The notes under the pieces are model-generated. The model saw nothing but the letters and a program-made list of their open reading frames with translations. It made no database searches and was not told the DNA's origin. Made by a program: the position numbers and the translations under genes. This document shows, one piece after another, positions 1 to 8,511 of a stretch of 64,000 bases of DNA. Source of the stretch: RH-AL1 sp965249685 (GTDB lineage: Bacteria > Pseudomonadota > Alphaproteobacteria > Rhizobiales > Beijerinckiaceae); the NCBI GenBank assembly GCA_965249685.1, contig CBDFMN010000003.1:2046001-2110000 (forward strand). The letters are read 5' to 3'. Position 1 is the first letter of the stretch; every line of letters starts with the position of its first letter.

Positions 1-474
1 CGCGTAATTGCCGCCCGAGCCGATTGCAATGGCGCTGCCCTCCGCTGTGGCTTCCGGTTCCAGAACGTCGCCCGTACCGGTCAGCACCAAGCCGACGTCC
101 CGGTCGGCAACGAGCATCATCGCCTCGAGCTTGCGCAAGTAACGGTCGGTGCGCCAGTCCTTGGCGAGTTCGACGCAGGCTCGGGTCAGTTGCCCTGGAT
201 ATTGCTCGAGCTTCGATTCGAGCCGTTCGAACAGGGTGAAGGCATCGGCCGTCGCACCGGCGAAGCCGCCGATGACGTCGCCCTTCGCAAGCCGGCGCAC
301 TTTTCGCGCGTTGCCCTTGATGATCGTCTGACCGATGGAGACCTGGCCGTCGCCGCCGATCACCGTGCGGCTACCCTTGCGCACCATGATGATCGTAGTT
401 CCGTGCCAGCCGGGGCCGGCAGTCGTGGGTTCGGGCATGAAGGGCTCTGCGCAGGCGTACGGGTCACCATCCAT
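1..474 (-). CDS. hslV: ATP-dependent protease subunit HslV (3' end cut by window)
   Basis: HslV is the threonine-protease core of the cytoplasmic HslUV (ClpQY) proteasome-like protease; it degrades proteins unfolded by the HslU ATPase. The reading frame shows the family start: a short propeptide, then WHGTTI, where the first Thr after Gly becomes the N-terminal nucleophile. RKG, GDGQVSIGQT, KGNARKVRRL, GGFAGATADAFTLFERLE and DWRTDRYLR follow. The gene is open at the window edge after GSGGNYA, so the C-terminus and hslU lie outside. An in-frame TAG directly precedes the ATG used here; a second in-frame ATG 12 codons downstream (MPEPTT) is also possible, and neither has a strong ribosome site. 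Family identity is certain, the exact start is not. Confidence 0.95.
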   Translation of the reverse strand, partial: MDGDPYACAEPFMPEPTTAGPGWHGTTIIMVRKGSRTVIGGDGQVSIGQTIIKGNARKVRRLAKGDVIGGFAGATADAFTLFERLESKLEQYPGQLTRACVELAKDWRTDRYLRKLEAMMLVADRDVGLVLTGTGDVLEPEATAEGSAIAIGSGGNYA

Positions 475-627
475 CTATGGACCCGCTCGCGGACGCGCAA
501 GGTCAGCGCCGCCTCATCGGCCGGGCGCAGGGAAAAGCCCGTGCCGCCGATCCCCTTGTCGCCGGCGTGACCAGAACCCGCCGTGCCAAGCTTGCGGTGG
601 CGGTGAGCAGTACGCGTGGCCGCCGCG

Positions 628-1503
628 TCAGGATCGGTGGCGTCCGCACCCGCCGCGCAACGGCTCGGCGCGAGCGGGCGCGCCGCCCTTTTCGGCTTCT
701 TCCCGGTAGACGTAGATCCCGCAGGTCCAGCGCCAGGACCCGCCGGGGTCACCCGCGCAAGCCTTGTTCGCCTCGCGGTTCAGGGTGTGCAGGGCCTCCA
801 TCGCCAGATCCCGCGAGCGTTCCTCCAAAGCCTCCGCCAACTCGCGCGAGAGTCCATCGTAGTGCACGGCGCGCTCGAGGAAGCGTCCCTCGTCGCCCAG
901 CACGTTGGCCGCGGCCGCGGCGACGTGGTCGTGCAGGTTGCGGCTGGGATCATAGAGCTGCTGGTCGTTGCCGCCCGCGGGCACGAAGGCGGCTTCGGTC
1001 AAGACGACCTGCCCGTCTGCATCGAGCACCGCGAGGCGGCGGTCGAGCCATTCGTCGAGGACGGCGCGGGGCCGCACGTCGCGGGTGACGGAGGCGACCA
1101 AGCTCTCGAAGGAGGCGTGCCCTTTGTCAGCCGCTCGGGCGAGCGGCAGCGGCTGGCCGGCCGCGTCGGTGAACTCGGGGGCGGAGAGCCAGCGCGCCAG
1201 GATGCAGCTGGTGCGTGAGACCGCCGCCGAGACGCTGCCGACGGGCGCGACGGCGCCGCGCAGCCGCGCCACCTCCTTACGGTGGATGCCCGTCAGCAGG
1301 CTCACCCGGCTGTCGGTCTGTGGCTTGCCCGGCAGCCCGCACTCGCGCTCGGCCACGTTGACGCAGATCTCGCGAAGGAGGTCGCACAGGCCGGGAAACG
1401 TGATGCCGCAGCGAATGAAGAGGCGCACCAGCGGCCGCAGCAGCCGTGCGAGCGGGCGCTGCAGGCGCGCATCATCGGGCGGCGAGACGGGGGCGGCAGC
1501 CAT
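628..1503 (-). CDS. DUF6502 family protein
   Basis: A 291-residue soluble protein matching the DUF6502 family as I remember it: an N-terminal block rich in LLRPLVRL and GITFPGLCDLLREI, then VAEREC, KQTDSR-like KPQTDSRVSLLTGIHRKEV and RLRG. The spacing of the SLLTGIHRKEVARL segment resembles a winged-helix DNA-binding unit, but that is inference. No signal peptide or membrane segment is visible. The start is supported by an AGGGTGA ribosome site about six bases upstream of the ATG. The last 20 or so residues (after GIYVYREEAEKGG) are low-complexity Gly/Arg/Pro and probably not conserved. It lies between hslV and kup without an obvious operon partner. Function is unknown. Confidence 0.75.
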   Translation of the reverse strand: MAAAPVSPPDDARLQRPLARLLRPLVRLFIRCGITFPGLCDLLREICVNVAERECGLPGKPQTDSRVSLLTGIHRKEVARLRGAVAPVGSVSAAVSRTSCILARWLSAPEFTDAAGQPLPLARAADKGHASFESLVASVTRDVRPRAVLDEWLDRRLAVLDADGQVVLTEAAFVPAGGNDQQLYDPSRNLHDHVAAAAANVLGDEGRFLERAVHYDGLSRELAEALEERSRDLAMEALHTLNREANKACAGDPGGSWRWTCGIYVYREEAEKGGAPARAEPLRGGCGRHRS

Positions 1504-1769
1504 GGCGTCACCCTAAGCGAAACCTTGTGGGAGGCAATACTACACCGATGCGGCTCCCTTCCTCGCCTACGCCGCGCCCGGCTGGTCGCCACGCGGCTCC
1601 CTTCGGCGACGCGACGGCGCTGGCGCGTCTGCGCTGACACGCCAACGGGAATTTTATTCGTGACGGCGCGCGATGCCGACCTTTTGTGAGGCTTCGCGCG
1701 TTACGGTGTCCGGCGGTGTAACAGCCATTCCCCGCCAGCGATCAACCGGCATGATGCGAGGCGGCCTGT

Positions 1770-3644
1770 TTGTCAGAAGTATCGACGGATAAAGCGCCCG
1801 CCTCGCGCGGCTTTTCGCCCGGTCTGGGCCTCGCCGCCCTCGGTATTGTCTTCGGCGATATCGGCACCAGTCCTCTCTACACGTTCAAGACGATCCTGAA
1901 GGAGACCGGCGGCCGGACTGAGCCCGCCGTCGTGCTCGGCGCGCTCTCGCTCGTGCTGTGGACGCTCCTGATCGTCACCACGGTCAAATACGTGTCCGTC
2001 GCGATGCGCATCGACAACGACGGCGAGGGCGGGATCCTCGCGCTGATGTCACTGATCGGCCTCAAGAAGAAGCGGCCGGTCGCCATCGCCTTCGGCCTGT
2101 TCGGCGCCGCGTTGATCTACGGCGACGGGGCGGTGACGCCGGCCATATCCGTGCTCTCCGCACTGGAAGGCCTCGACATGGTGACGCCCGTGTTCAAGCC
2201 CTACATCCTGCCGGCCGCGGTCGTGATCCTCGTCGCCCTGTTCGCGGTGCAGCCGCTGGGGACGGCGAAGATCGGCAAGGCCTTCGGTCCGGTCATGGTG
2301 CTGTGGTTCACCGCGATCGCGGTGCTCGGCATCGGCGGCATCCTCCGTCATCCCAGCGTCTTCGCGGCGGTGAACCCGCTGCTCGGCCTGCATTATCTGT
2401 TCACGCACGGGCTGACGGGCTTCCTTGTGCTCGGCGCCGTCTTCCTCTGTGTCACCGGGGCGGAGGCCCTGTACGCCGACATGGGGCACTTTGGTCCGAC
2501 GCCCATCCGCCTATCCTGGTTCGCGGTGGTGCTCCCGAGCCTCGTCCTGAACTATGCGGGGCAGACTGCCCTGGTGGTCGAGGGTGCGCCGAGCGACGGC
2601 AACATCTTCTATCGGCTCTGTCCGTCCGGCCTGCTCATCCCGCTGGTCGTGCTCTCGACGGTCGCGACGATCATCGCCAGCCAGTCGATCATTACCGGCG
2701 CGTTCTCGATGACCCGCCAGGCGATGCAGCTCAACTGGCTGCCGAAGCTGGCGGTGCGGCAGACCTCCGCCGAGGGTTACGGGCAGATCTACGTCGGCTC
2801 CGTCAACTGGCTGCTGATGCTGGCGACGCTCGGCTTGGCGGTCGGCTTCGGCAAGTCGGACAATCTCGCGGCCGCCTACGGCATCGCCGTGTCCCTGACG
2901 ATGCTGATCACCACCGGCCTGCTGTTCGTCGCCATGCGAGAGATCTGGGGCTGGGGCCTCTCCGCCGCCGGCGCCGTGACGCTGGGCTTCCTCGTCATCG
3001 ATGGCGCTTTCTTCGTCGCCAATCTGGCCAAGGTCGCCGACGGCGGCTATGTGCCCCTGCTCATGGCGCTGGCGGTCTTCGGCCTGATGTGGGTCTGGCA
3101 CCGCGGCGCGCGCGCCGTCTCCTCCCAATTGCAGGATCTCGAACCGATCGAGGCCTTCGTGGCACGCATCACAGAGCGCGGCATCGCCCGCGTGCCGGGA
3201 ACCGCGATCTTTCTCACCCGCTCGGTCAAAGACACGCCGCCGGTCCTGAATTGGCACGTGCGCCACAACCGGGCCCTGCACGATCATGTCTTCGTGCTGC
3301 GTATCGTGGTGCTGCCGACGCCCTGGTCGCATGACGCGGAGCGCCTGACGCTGACCGAACTGGTGCCGCAGTTCTGGCGCGGCGAGGCGCGCTACGGCTT
3401 CATGGAGCGCCCCAACGTCCCCGCCCTGCTCCGCTCGGGCGTGGCGAAGGGCTGTACCATCGACCTCGACGACGTCACCTACTACGTCGGCCACGAAACC
3501 ATCTTCCATCGCCACGGCGAAGGCCTGCCGCATTGGCAGGAGAGTCTCTTCGCCGCCATGCAGCGCAACGCCATCCACGTCAGCGACTTCCTGCAGCTAC
3601 CCAGCGAAAATGTCGTCGAGATCGGACGCCAAGTCGCCGTGTAA
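1770..3644 (+). CDS. kup: Low-affinity potassium transporter Kup (TrkD)
   Basis: Kup/HAK/KUP-family K+:H+ symporters are inner-membrane proteins that take up potassium. The 624-residue length is normal. The N-terminal family signature GIVFGDIGTSPLYTFK lies at about residues 28-43, followed by about twelve hydrophobic segments to about residue 450 (examples GDGAVTPAISVLSALEG and SQSIITGAFSMTRQA) and a soluble C-terminal domain. The only start in frame with the conserved N-terminus is a TTG (encoding MSEVSTDK); the nearby ATGATG lies in another frame and soon stops. A GCGAGGCGG stretch about ten bases upstream can act as ribosome site. A monocistronic unit is likely, since the downstream gene is convergent. 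Confidence 0.96.
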   Translation: MSEVSTDKAPASRGFSPGLGLAALGIVFGDIGTSPLYTFKTILKETGGRTEPAVVLGALSLVLWTLLIVTTVKYVSVAMRIDNDGEGGILALMSLIGLKKKRPVAIAFGLFGAALIYGDGAVTPAISVLSALEGLDMVTPVFKPYILPAAVVILVALFAVQPLGTAKIGKAFGPVMVLWFTAIAVLGIGGILRHPSVFAAVNPLLGLHYLFTHGLTGFLVLGAVFLCVTGAEALYADMGHFGPTPIRLSWFAVVLPSLVLNYAGQTALVVEGAPSDGNIFYRLCPSGLLIPLVVLSTVATIIASQSIITGAFSMTRQAMQLNWLPKLAVRQTSAEGYGQIYVGSVNWLLMLATLGLAVGFGKSDNLAAAYGIAVSLTMLITTGLLFVAMREIWGWGLSAAGAVTLGFLVIDGAFFVANLAKVADGGYVPLLMALAVFGLMWVWHRGARAVSSQLQDLEPIEAFVARITERGIARVPGTAIFLTRSVKDTPPVLNWHVRHNRALHDHVFVLRIVVLPTPWSHDAERLTLTELVPQFWRGEARYGFMERPNVPALLRSGVAKGCTIDLDDVTYYVGHETIFHRHGEGLPHWQESLFAAMQRNAIHVSDFLQLPSENVVEIGRQVAV

Positions 3645-3667
3645 GCGTTCAAGTCGCCTGGCGAAGT

Positions 3668-4189
3668 CTATTGGCCTAGCACGTTGTGCCGGACGATGTA
3701 GCGCACGCCGCGGTCGAAAGACTCGTCGGTGTCGCCACGGATGTCGACGCTGTAGGCGCGCTCCCGCCCCTCGCCGCCGACCTCCCTGATGTAGAGGTTG
3801 ATGTTGAGGATAAGGGAGGACACCTTCTGGATCTCGCCGGTGATCGCCAGCTGAGCCCCGAGCCTCTTGGCGTAATCGGCCGCGCATCCGCCGCAGGCGC
3901 GCAGGTCGGCGGCTCTGGCCACATCCGCTTTGACCGGGTCCGTCGAAACGACCTCGTAGCGGCCGCTGTCGCTCAGCATCTTACGGAGCTGGTCGCTGAG
4001 ACGCGGCAAACGGTCTTTGTCGGCCTGGGTAGTCGGGACGATCCCGAGATTGGCCATTTGAAAGTCGAAGACAGCTGCCCTCTCCGCCGAATGCGCGATC
4101 GCGGGACACAGCAGGAGCCCGGCAACCAGGACAGGGACGACGCTCCGGGCCAAAGACGCAACCTCCGCCAACATGCCGCTCGACGCCAT
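3668..4189 (-). CDS. Exported DUF2380/DUF3280-type protein
   Basis: A 173-residue protein with an N-terminal signal peptide (hydrophobic SVVPVLVAGLLLCPAIAHSA, probable cleavage after HSA), so periplasmic. The mature part begins AVFDFQMANLG and contains RLSDQLRKMLSDSGRYEVV, LRACGGCAADYAKRLGAQLAITGEIQKVS, ILNINLYIRE and IRGDTDESFDRGVRYIVR. This pattern belongs to a conserved alphaproteobacterial family annotated DUF2380 or DUF3280, of unknown function. The fold resembles periplasmic proteins with repeated alpha/beta units, but I cannot assign a role. The start is uncertain: an ATG five codons downstream has a GAGCGG sequence close upstream. The gene is convergent with kup. Confidence 0.8.
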   Translation of the reverse strand: MASSGMLAEVASLARSVVPVLVAGLLLCPAIAHSAERAAVFDFQMANLGIVPTTQADKDRLPRLSDQLRKMLSDSGRYEVVSTDPVKADVARAADLRACGGCAADYAKRLGAQLAITGEIQKVSSLILNINLYIREVGGEGRERAYSVDIRGDTDESFDRGVRYIVRHNVLGQ

Positions 4190-4265
4190 CGCGGGCCGAT
4201 CGGGCGGAGAGTAGCGGGTCGCGCAAATCCGACCATCCCGCTTACGGCGGAGGCGCCGCCTCCTA

Positions 4266-4529
4266 TTATTTCGGGCTGGCCGGCGGCTTCAGGCCGCCGC
4301 TTCCTGAAGCGATCATCGTGCCGAAGAGGTCGCGGAACCACTCGGCGCCCTGCGGCGCGCCGACGAACCACGCCTGCATCAGGGCTTCGGGCGAAAAGCG
4401 CTGGGCCTCCTTCATCACGTTCTTCTCCAGTTCCGCCATGATCGCCTTCTGCATCGGCGCGACGTCGGGCAGGCCGAAAAACTGCCTGGCCTCGGCTGGC
4501 GTGCAATCGACTTCGACGGTGATCTTCAT
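4266..4529 (-). CDS. DUF6489 family small protein
   Basis: An 87-residue cytoplasmic protein opening with MKITVEVDCTPAEARQFFGLPDV, which is the recognisable N-terminus of DUF6489, a family found across alphaproteobacteria and often placed near polyhydroxyalkanoate or CoA metabolism genes. The remaining part is helical and amphipathic (PMQKAIMAELEKNVMKEA), with a phasin-like look: WFRDLFGTM near the end recalls a membrane- or granule-associating helix. That comparison is inference. It is divergent from the CoA-transferase subunit gene, sharing an intergenic region of about 130 bases. Confidence 0.8.
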   Translation of the reverse strand: MKITVEVDCTPAEARQFFGLPDVAPMQKAIMAELEKNVMKEAQRFSPEALMQAWFVGAPQGAEWFRDLFGTMIASGSGGLKPPASPK

Positions 4530-4658
4530 AGGGTGCGACGGGCCTCTGAACCGCGGTTTGACGACCTAGTCAGGCGCGAAAATCGCCAACTTGCCAAGCG
4601 GAAAAGACCGCCTTACGACGAAAGAACGCGGCACGTCGCCGGAGCTGGGAACGCCACC

Positions 4659-5366
4659 ATGAACAAGGTCTATCCCGACGCAACGGCGGCATTGTCGGAC
4701 GTGCTGGCCGACGGCATGACGGTCATGAGCGGCGGTTTTGGCCTCTGCGGCACGCCGCAGGCGCTGATCGACGCGGTGCACGGGCTCGGCGTCAAGGACC
4801 TGACGGTGATCTCGAACAACGCCGGCATCGACGGAGCCGGCCTCGGCGTGTTGCTGGAGACCCGCCAGATCAAGAAGATGATTGCCTCCTATGTCGGCGA
4901 GAACAAGCTTTTCGAACGGCAATACTTGTCCGGCGTCCTCGAGTTGGAATTTAATCCGCAGGGGACGTTGGCCGAGCGTATTCGCGCGGGGGGTGCCGGC
5001 ATCCCGGCCTTTTTCACCAAGACGGGTGTCGGCACGATGGTCGCCGAGGGCAAAGACCTGCGCGAGTTCGAAGGCGAGACTTACGTGATGGAGCGTTGGC
5101 TGCGCGCCGATGTGGCGATCATCCACGCCTGGAAGGGCGACCGTGAAGGCAACCTCGTCTACCGCAAGACGGCGCGAAACTTCAACCCGATGATGGCGGC
5201 GGCCGCCAAGGTGACGGTTGTGCAGGTGGAGCATCTGGTCGAGATCGGCGCGCTGCACGCCGACGAGATCCACACGCCCGGAATCTTCGTGCAGCGCATC
5301 GTCCACGTGCCGGACGAGGCCAAGCGGATCGAGAAGCATACGACCCGCCAGAGGGTGGCGGCCTAG
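4659..5366 (+). CDS. scoA: 3-oxoacid CoA-transferase subunit A
   Basis: The alpha subunit of a heterodimeric family I CoA-transferase, which moves CoA from succinyl-CoA (or an acyl-CoA) to a 3-oxoacid such as acetoacetate, in ketone-body and fatty-acid use. The 235 residues show GGFGLCGTPQ near residue 25, SNNAGIDGAGLG, the oxyanion-type segment GAGIPAFFTKTGVGT, and WKGDREGNLVYRKTARNFNP near the C-terminus, all typical of ScoA/AtoD-like subunits. The start chosen is the ATG with GGAGCTGGGA upstream; the frame is open further 5' but nothing conserved lies there. The beta subunit follows after 65 bases, so the two form an operon. The exact acyl specificity cannot be read from sequence. Confidence 0.93.
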   Translation: MNKVYPDATAALSDVLADGMTVMSGGFGLCGTPQALIDAVHGLGVKDLTVISNNAGIDGAGLGVLLETRQIKKMIASYVGENKLFERQYLSGVLELEFNPQGTLAERIRAGGAGIPAFFTKTGVGTMVAEGKDLREFEGETYVMERWLRADVAIIHAWKGDREGNLVYRKTARNFNPMMAAAAKVTVVQVEHLVEIGALHADEIHTPGIFVQRIVHVPDEAKRIEKHTTRQRVAA

Positions 5367-5431
5367 GTGCGGGATGGCGCCACCTCAAGGCGCCGCGGCT
5401 CGTCGGATAGCGACGCGGGAGAGACCTGACC

Positions 5432-6094
5432 ATGCCTTGGACCCGAGACCAGATGGCGGCCCGCGCCGCCAAGGAGCTGCGCGACGGCTTTTACGTGAAC
5501 CTCGGCATCGGCATGCCGACGCTGGTGTCGAACTTCATTCCCGTTGGCATGCATGTTCAGTTACAGAGCGAGAACGGGATGCTCGGCATGGGTCCCTTCC
5601 CCTACGAGGGCGAGGAGGACCCTGACCTCATCAACGCCGGCAAGCAGACCATCACCGAACTGCCGTCGACGAGCTACTTCTCTTCGGCCGACAGCTTCAT
5701 GATGATCCGCGGCGGCCACATCGACCTCGCCATCCTCGGCGCGATGGAGGTGGCCGAGAACGGCGACCTCGCCAATTGGATGATCCCCGGCAAGATGGTG
5801 AAGGGCATGGGCGGCGCGATGGACCTCGTCGCCGGCGTAAAGCGCATCATCGTGGTGATGGAGCACACGGCGAAGGGCGAGCCGAAGCTGCTGCACCGCT
5901 GCACCCTGCCCCTCACCGGCTCCGCCGTGATCGACATGGTGATCACCGACCTCGGCGTGTTCGAGATCGACAAGGCGGGCGGCACGGGCATGGTGCTGGT
6001 GGAGTTGGCCGACGGCGTGACCCTCGACGAGATCAGGGCGAAGACGCAGGCTAGCTACACCGTGGCGCCGGCGTTGCAGGCGGAGGCAGCCTGA
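5432..6094 (+). CDS. scoB: 3-oxoacid CoA-transferase subunit B
   Basis: The catalytic beta subunit partnering the preceding gene. The 220 residues begin with RDQMAARAAKEL, followed by GIGMPTLV and the family active-site segment SENGMLGMGP, in which Glu47 is the residue that forms the glutamyl-CoA thioester. Further conserved blocks are MMIRGGHIDLAILGAMEV, NWMIPGKMVKGMGGAMDLV and VITDLGVFEID. A GGGAGAG sequence sits a few bases upstream of the ATG. Length and motif order are those of succinyl-CoA:3-ketoacid (ScoB) or butyrate-acetoacetate (AtoA) transferases. Confidence 0.94.
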   Translation: MPWTRDQMAARAAKELRDGFYVNLGIGMPTLVSNFIPVGMHVQLQSENGMLGMGPFPYEGEEDPDLINAGKQTITELPSTSYFSSADSFMMIRGGHIDLAILGAMEVAENGDLANWMIPGKMVKGMGGAMDLVAGVKRIIVVMEHTAKGEPKLLHRCTLPLTGSAVIDMVITDLGVFEIDKAGGTGMVLVELADGVTLDEIRAKTQASYTVAPALQAEAA

Positions 6095-6134
6095 AAGGTC
6101 GATCTGAACAAAAAATAACACATAACGGCGCTCT

Positions 6135-7733
6135 GTGATAAGAAAAAACGTCTCGGAAGGATTTCTAACGCGAAATCCGTTTCGAGACGCTTTTTTGAAC
6201 GGTGCCTTCGTCTTGAACGATCAGTCTACCACGATCTTCCGCGAACGTGCGCTCCCCGTCCCGGCGCGTCTTGCCGGCTATGCCGCCCTCATCGATCGCT
6301 ATGGATTGTCCGTCCCACTTCACCACGAAATGGCAGCTGTCGCGATCAAGCACACGCGGCGTAAGGAAGACGGCTGGGCGATCTATCCCGCCACGTCGTT
6401 CCCAGGCAACGGCGATGTCGATCATCTAAAATTCGCTCTGCGCTACGAAGGCATCCAACTCCTCACGCTCAAGACGATCTTCACGGCCTTCGACAAAGCT
6501 GCGCTCGAGCAAGCTGCGCGCGAGCAACCGACCAGCGGCTACATGCGTCGGCTCTGTTTCTTGTACGAGTGGCTGATGGATGATCGCCTCGATGTGCCGG
6601 ATACGGCGGCCGGCGCCTACGTCAGCGTGCTGGATCCCACTCAACAGTACGGCACGCCGGTCCCGACCGACGAGCGGCGCTTCCGGCTTCGCAACAACCT
6701 GCCGGGCTCAAGGCAGTTTTGTCCGACCGTCCACAGGACCAAGCGAATCGATGCATTTCTTGAACGCGACCTGTCGGGTGCAGCGAGGAAAGTCGTCGAC
6801 AGCGCGCCGAAAGAACTCATCTCGCGGGCAGCCGCCTTTCTCCTCCTAAGCGACTCCAAGGCATCGTTCGAAATCGAAGGGGAACGTCCTTCCAAAGACC
6901 GGCTCGCGCGGTGGGGTCAACTTCTGGGCAGAGCGGGTCAGATTGCCCTCGATCTTGAAGATTTGGAAAACTTGCAGCGCGAAGTGATTGGCGACGCGCG
7001 GCTCGTCACGCTGGGATTGAGGCGTGAAGGCGGCTTCATCGGGCGGCACACCGCGATGGGCCAACCCGACCCCGATCACATCAGCGCGCGATCCGACGAC
7101 CTGCGCTCGCTTATGGCTGGACTGACGCAATTCGAGCATCGCTCCGTAACGCTCGATTACGATCCTGTCCTCGCCGCCGCTGCAATCGCCTTCGGCTTCG
7201 TCTACATACATCCTTTCGAGGATGGTAACGGCCGTCTTCATCGATTCCTGCTGCACCATGTCTTGTCGCAGCGCCGCTTCACGCCGCCGGGTATCGTGCT
7301 TCCGATTTCAAGCGTGATGCTCGACGATATCGCCCGGTATAAAGACGTGCTGGAGACGACCTCGCGCCCTCTGCTTGATCACATCGTTTGGAAAACGACA
7401 AGCAAGGGCAATGTGGAAGTGACTAGCGGGACAGCTGACTTCTACCGCTACTTCGACGCGACGGCGCATGCCGAATATTTGTTCGACTGCGTCGCGCGCG
7501 TCGTTGACAAGGATCTTCCCGAGGAACTCGCGTTTCTCGAGCACCGCGACGCTTTCCACCGGCGGGCGACCCAGGTGATTGACATGGGAGAACGAACGAT
7601 CGATCTTCTGCTGCGCTTCCTGCAGCAGAGTCACGGCAGCCTCAGCAAGCGGGCCCTTGCGAATGAGTTCAGCGCGCTGACCCCTGCCGAAGTTGGCGCG
7701 ATTGAAACCATCTATGCTGAATTACCGACCTGA
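6135..7733 (+). CDS. Fic family protein with N-terminal inhibitory motif
   Basis: Fic-domain proteins usually transfer AMP (sometimes UMP or phosphate) from nucleotides to hydroxyl side chains of target proteins. The complete catalytic motif HPFEDGNGRLHR lies at residues 359-370, with His359 as base and the anion-hole GNGR intact. Upstream, at residues 244-249, is SFEIEG, which fits the inhibitory [S/T]xxxE[G/N] motif; Glu248 would block ATP positioning, as in class II Fic proteins. The C-terminal third (after about 440) looks like a winged-helix-type tail. The start is a GTG with no clear ribosome site, directly downstream of an A-rich stretch. Codon use looks less GC-biased than in the neighbours, and both flanks are housekeeping genes, which suggests acquisition. 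Targets are unknown. Confidence 0.88.
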   Translation: MIRKNVSEGFLTRNPFRDAFLNGAFVLNDQSTTIFRERALPVPARLAGYAALIDRYGLSVPLHHEMAAVAIKHTRRKEDGWAIYPATSFPGNGDVDHLKFALRYEGIQLLTLKTIFTAFDKAALEQAAREQPTSGYMRRLCFLYEWLMDDRLDVPDTAAGAYVSVLDPTQQYGTPVPTDERRFRLRNNLPGSRQFCPTVHRTKRIDAFLERDLSGAARKVVDSAPKELISRAAAFLLLSDSKASFEIEGERPSKDRLARWGQLLGRAGQIALDLEDLENLQREVIGDARLVTLGLRREGGFIGRHTAMGQPDPDHISARSDDLRSLMAGLTQFEHRSVTLDYDPVLAAAAIAFGFVYIHPFEDGNGRLHRFLLHHVLSQRRFTPPGIVLPISSVMLDDIARYKDVLETTSRPLLDHIVWKTTSKGNVEVTSGTADFYRYFDATAHAEYLFDCVARVVDKDLPEELAFLEHRDAFHRRATQVIDMGERTIDLLLRFLQQSHGSLSKRALANEFSALTPAEVGAIETIYAELPT

Positions 7734-7738
7734 CGGCG

Positions 7739-7756
7739 CCTGCCCGAGCGGGCAGG
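7739..7756 (+). terminator. Hairpin after the Fic gene
   Basis: CCTGCCC-GAGC-GGGCAGG forms a perfect seven-base stem with a four-base loop six bases after the stop codon. There is only a short TT after it, so termination efficiency is uncertain. Confidence 0.5.
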
Positions 7757-7822
7757 TTAGCCGCGGAGATGAAGTCTAAAGCGACCGAGGCGCGGGACGG
7801 CGGTTCCCGTCATTCGCCTCGA

Positions 7823-8359
7823 TCAGACCTTCGCCTTCTTCGCACGCTCGATCGCCTCGACGATCAGCGCCTTGGCCTTCGCCGCGTCGCCCCAGCCTAG
7901 CACCTTGACCCACTTGGCCTTTTCCAAATCCTTGTAGTGCTCGAAGAAATGGCCGATCTGCTGCAACGTGATTTCGGGCAGGTCGGTGTATTCATGAACC
8001 TTCTCGTAGCGCTTCGTCAGTTTGGGCATGGGAACCGCGAGGATTTTCTCGTCGCCGCCGGACTCGTCCTCCATCATCAACACGCCGACCGGGCGGCAAT
8101 TGATGACGGCGCCCGGCGCGATCTCGCGCGTGTTGCAGACGATGACGTCACACGGGTCGCCGTCCTCCGACAGCGTGTGCGGGATGAAGCCGTAATTGCC
8201 GGGATAGCGCATGGACGTGTGCAGAAAGCGATCGACGACGAGCGCGCCCGAGGCCTTATCCATCTCGTATTTGATCGGTTCGCCGCCGATCGGCACCTCG
8301 ATGATGACGTTCACGTCGTCGGGCGGGTTGGTGCCGATAGCGAGTTTGTCGATGTTCAT
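7823..8359 (-). CDS. ppa: Inorganic pyrophosphatase
   Basis: Family I soluble pyrophosphatase, which hydrolyses pyrophosphate to two phosphates in the cytoplasm and drives biosynthetic reactions. The 178-residue length is typical. Seen: IEVPIGGEPIKYEMDK near residues 20-35, RYPGNYGFIPHTL, and the metal-binding signature DGDPCDV at residues 66-72, then VGVLMMEDESGGDEKI and HFFEHYKDLEKAKWVKV. The ATG start has an AGCCACC stretch upstream rather than a strong ribosome site, but the N-terminus aligns with the family. It is followed at about 150 bases by an unrelated acetyltransferase. Confidence 0.97.
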   Translation of the reverse strand: MNIDKLAIGTNPPDDVNVIIEVPIGGEPIKYEMDKASGALVVDRFLHTSMRYPGNYGFIPHTLSEDGDPCDVIVCNTREIAPGAVINCRPVGVLMMEDESGGDEKILAVPMPKLTKRYEKVHEYTDLPEITLQQIGHFFEHYKDLEKAKWVKVLGWGDAAKAKALIVEAIERAKKAKV

Positions 8360-8511
8360 GAGGTGGCTCCAAAGCCGATCGGTCCGGCCGTGGCCGCTTC
8401 TTAAGCCAAGCGGCCGGCGCTCACAACGTCTTGAAAGGTGCGGAATTCTCGCTCCAGGTTTCGAAACGTCGCGGCACCGTCCGCCTGCGTGCCCTCCGGC
8501 CGAGGCCCTGC

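Noticed and set aside
6135..7733. Fic protein as part of a two-gene toxin-antitoxin module
   Set aside because: No small antitoxin gene lies next to it; the inhibitory motif is within the same chain.
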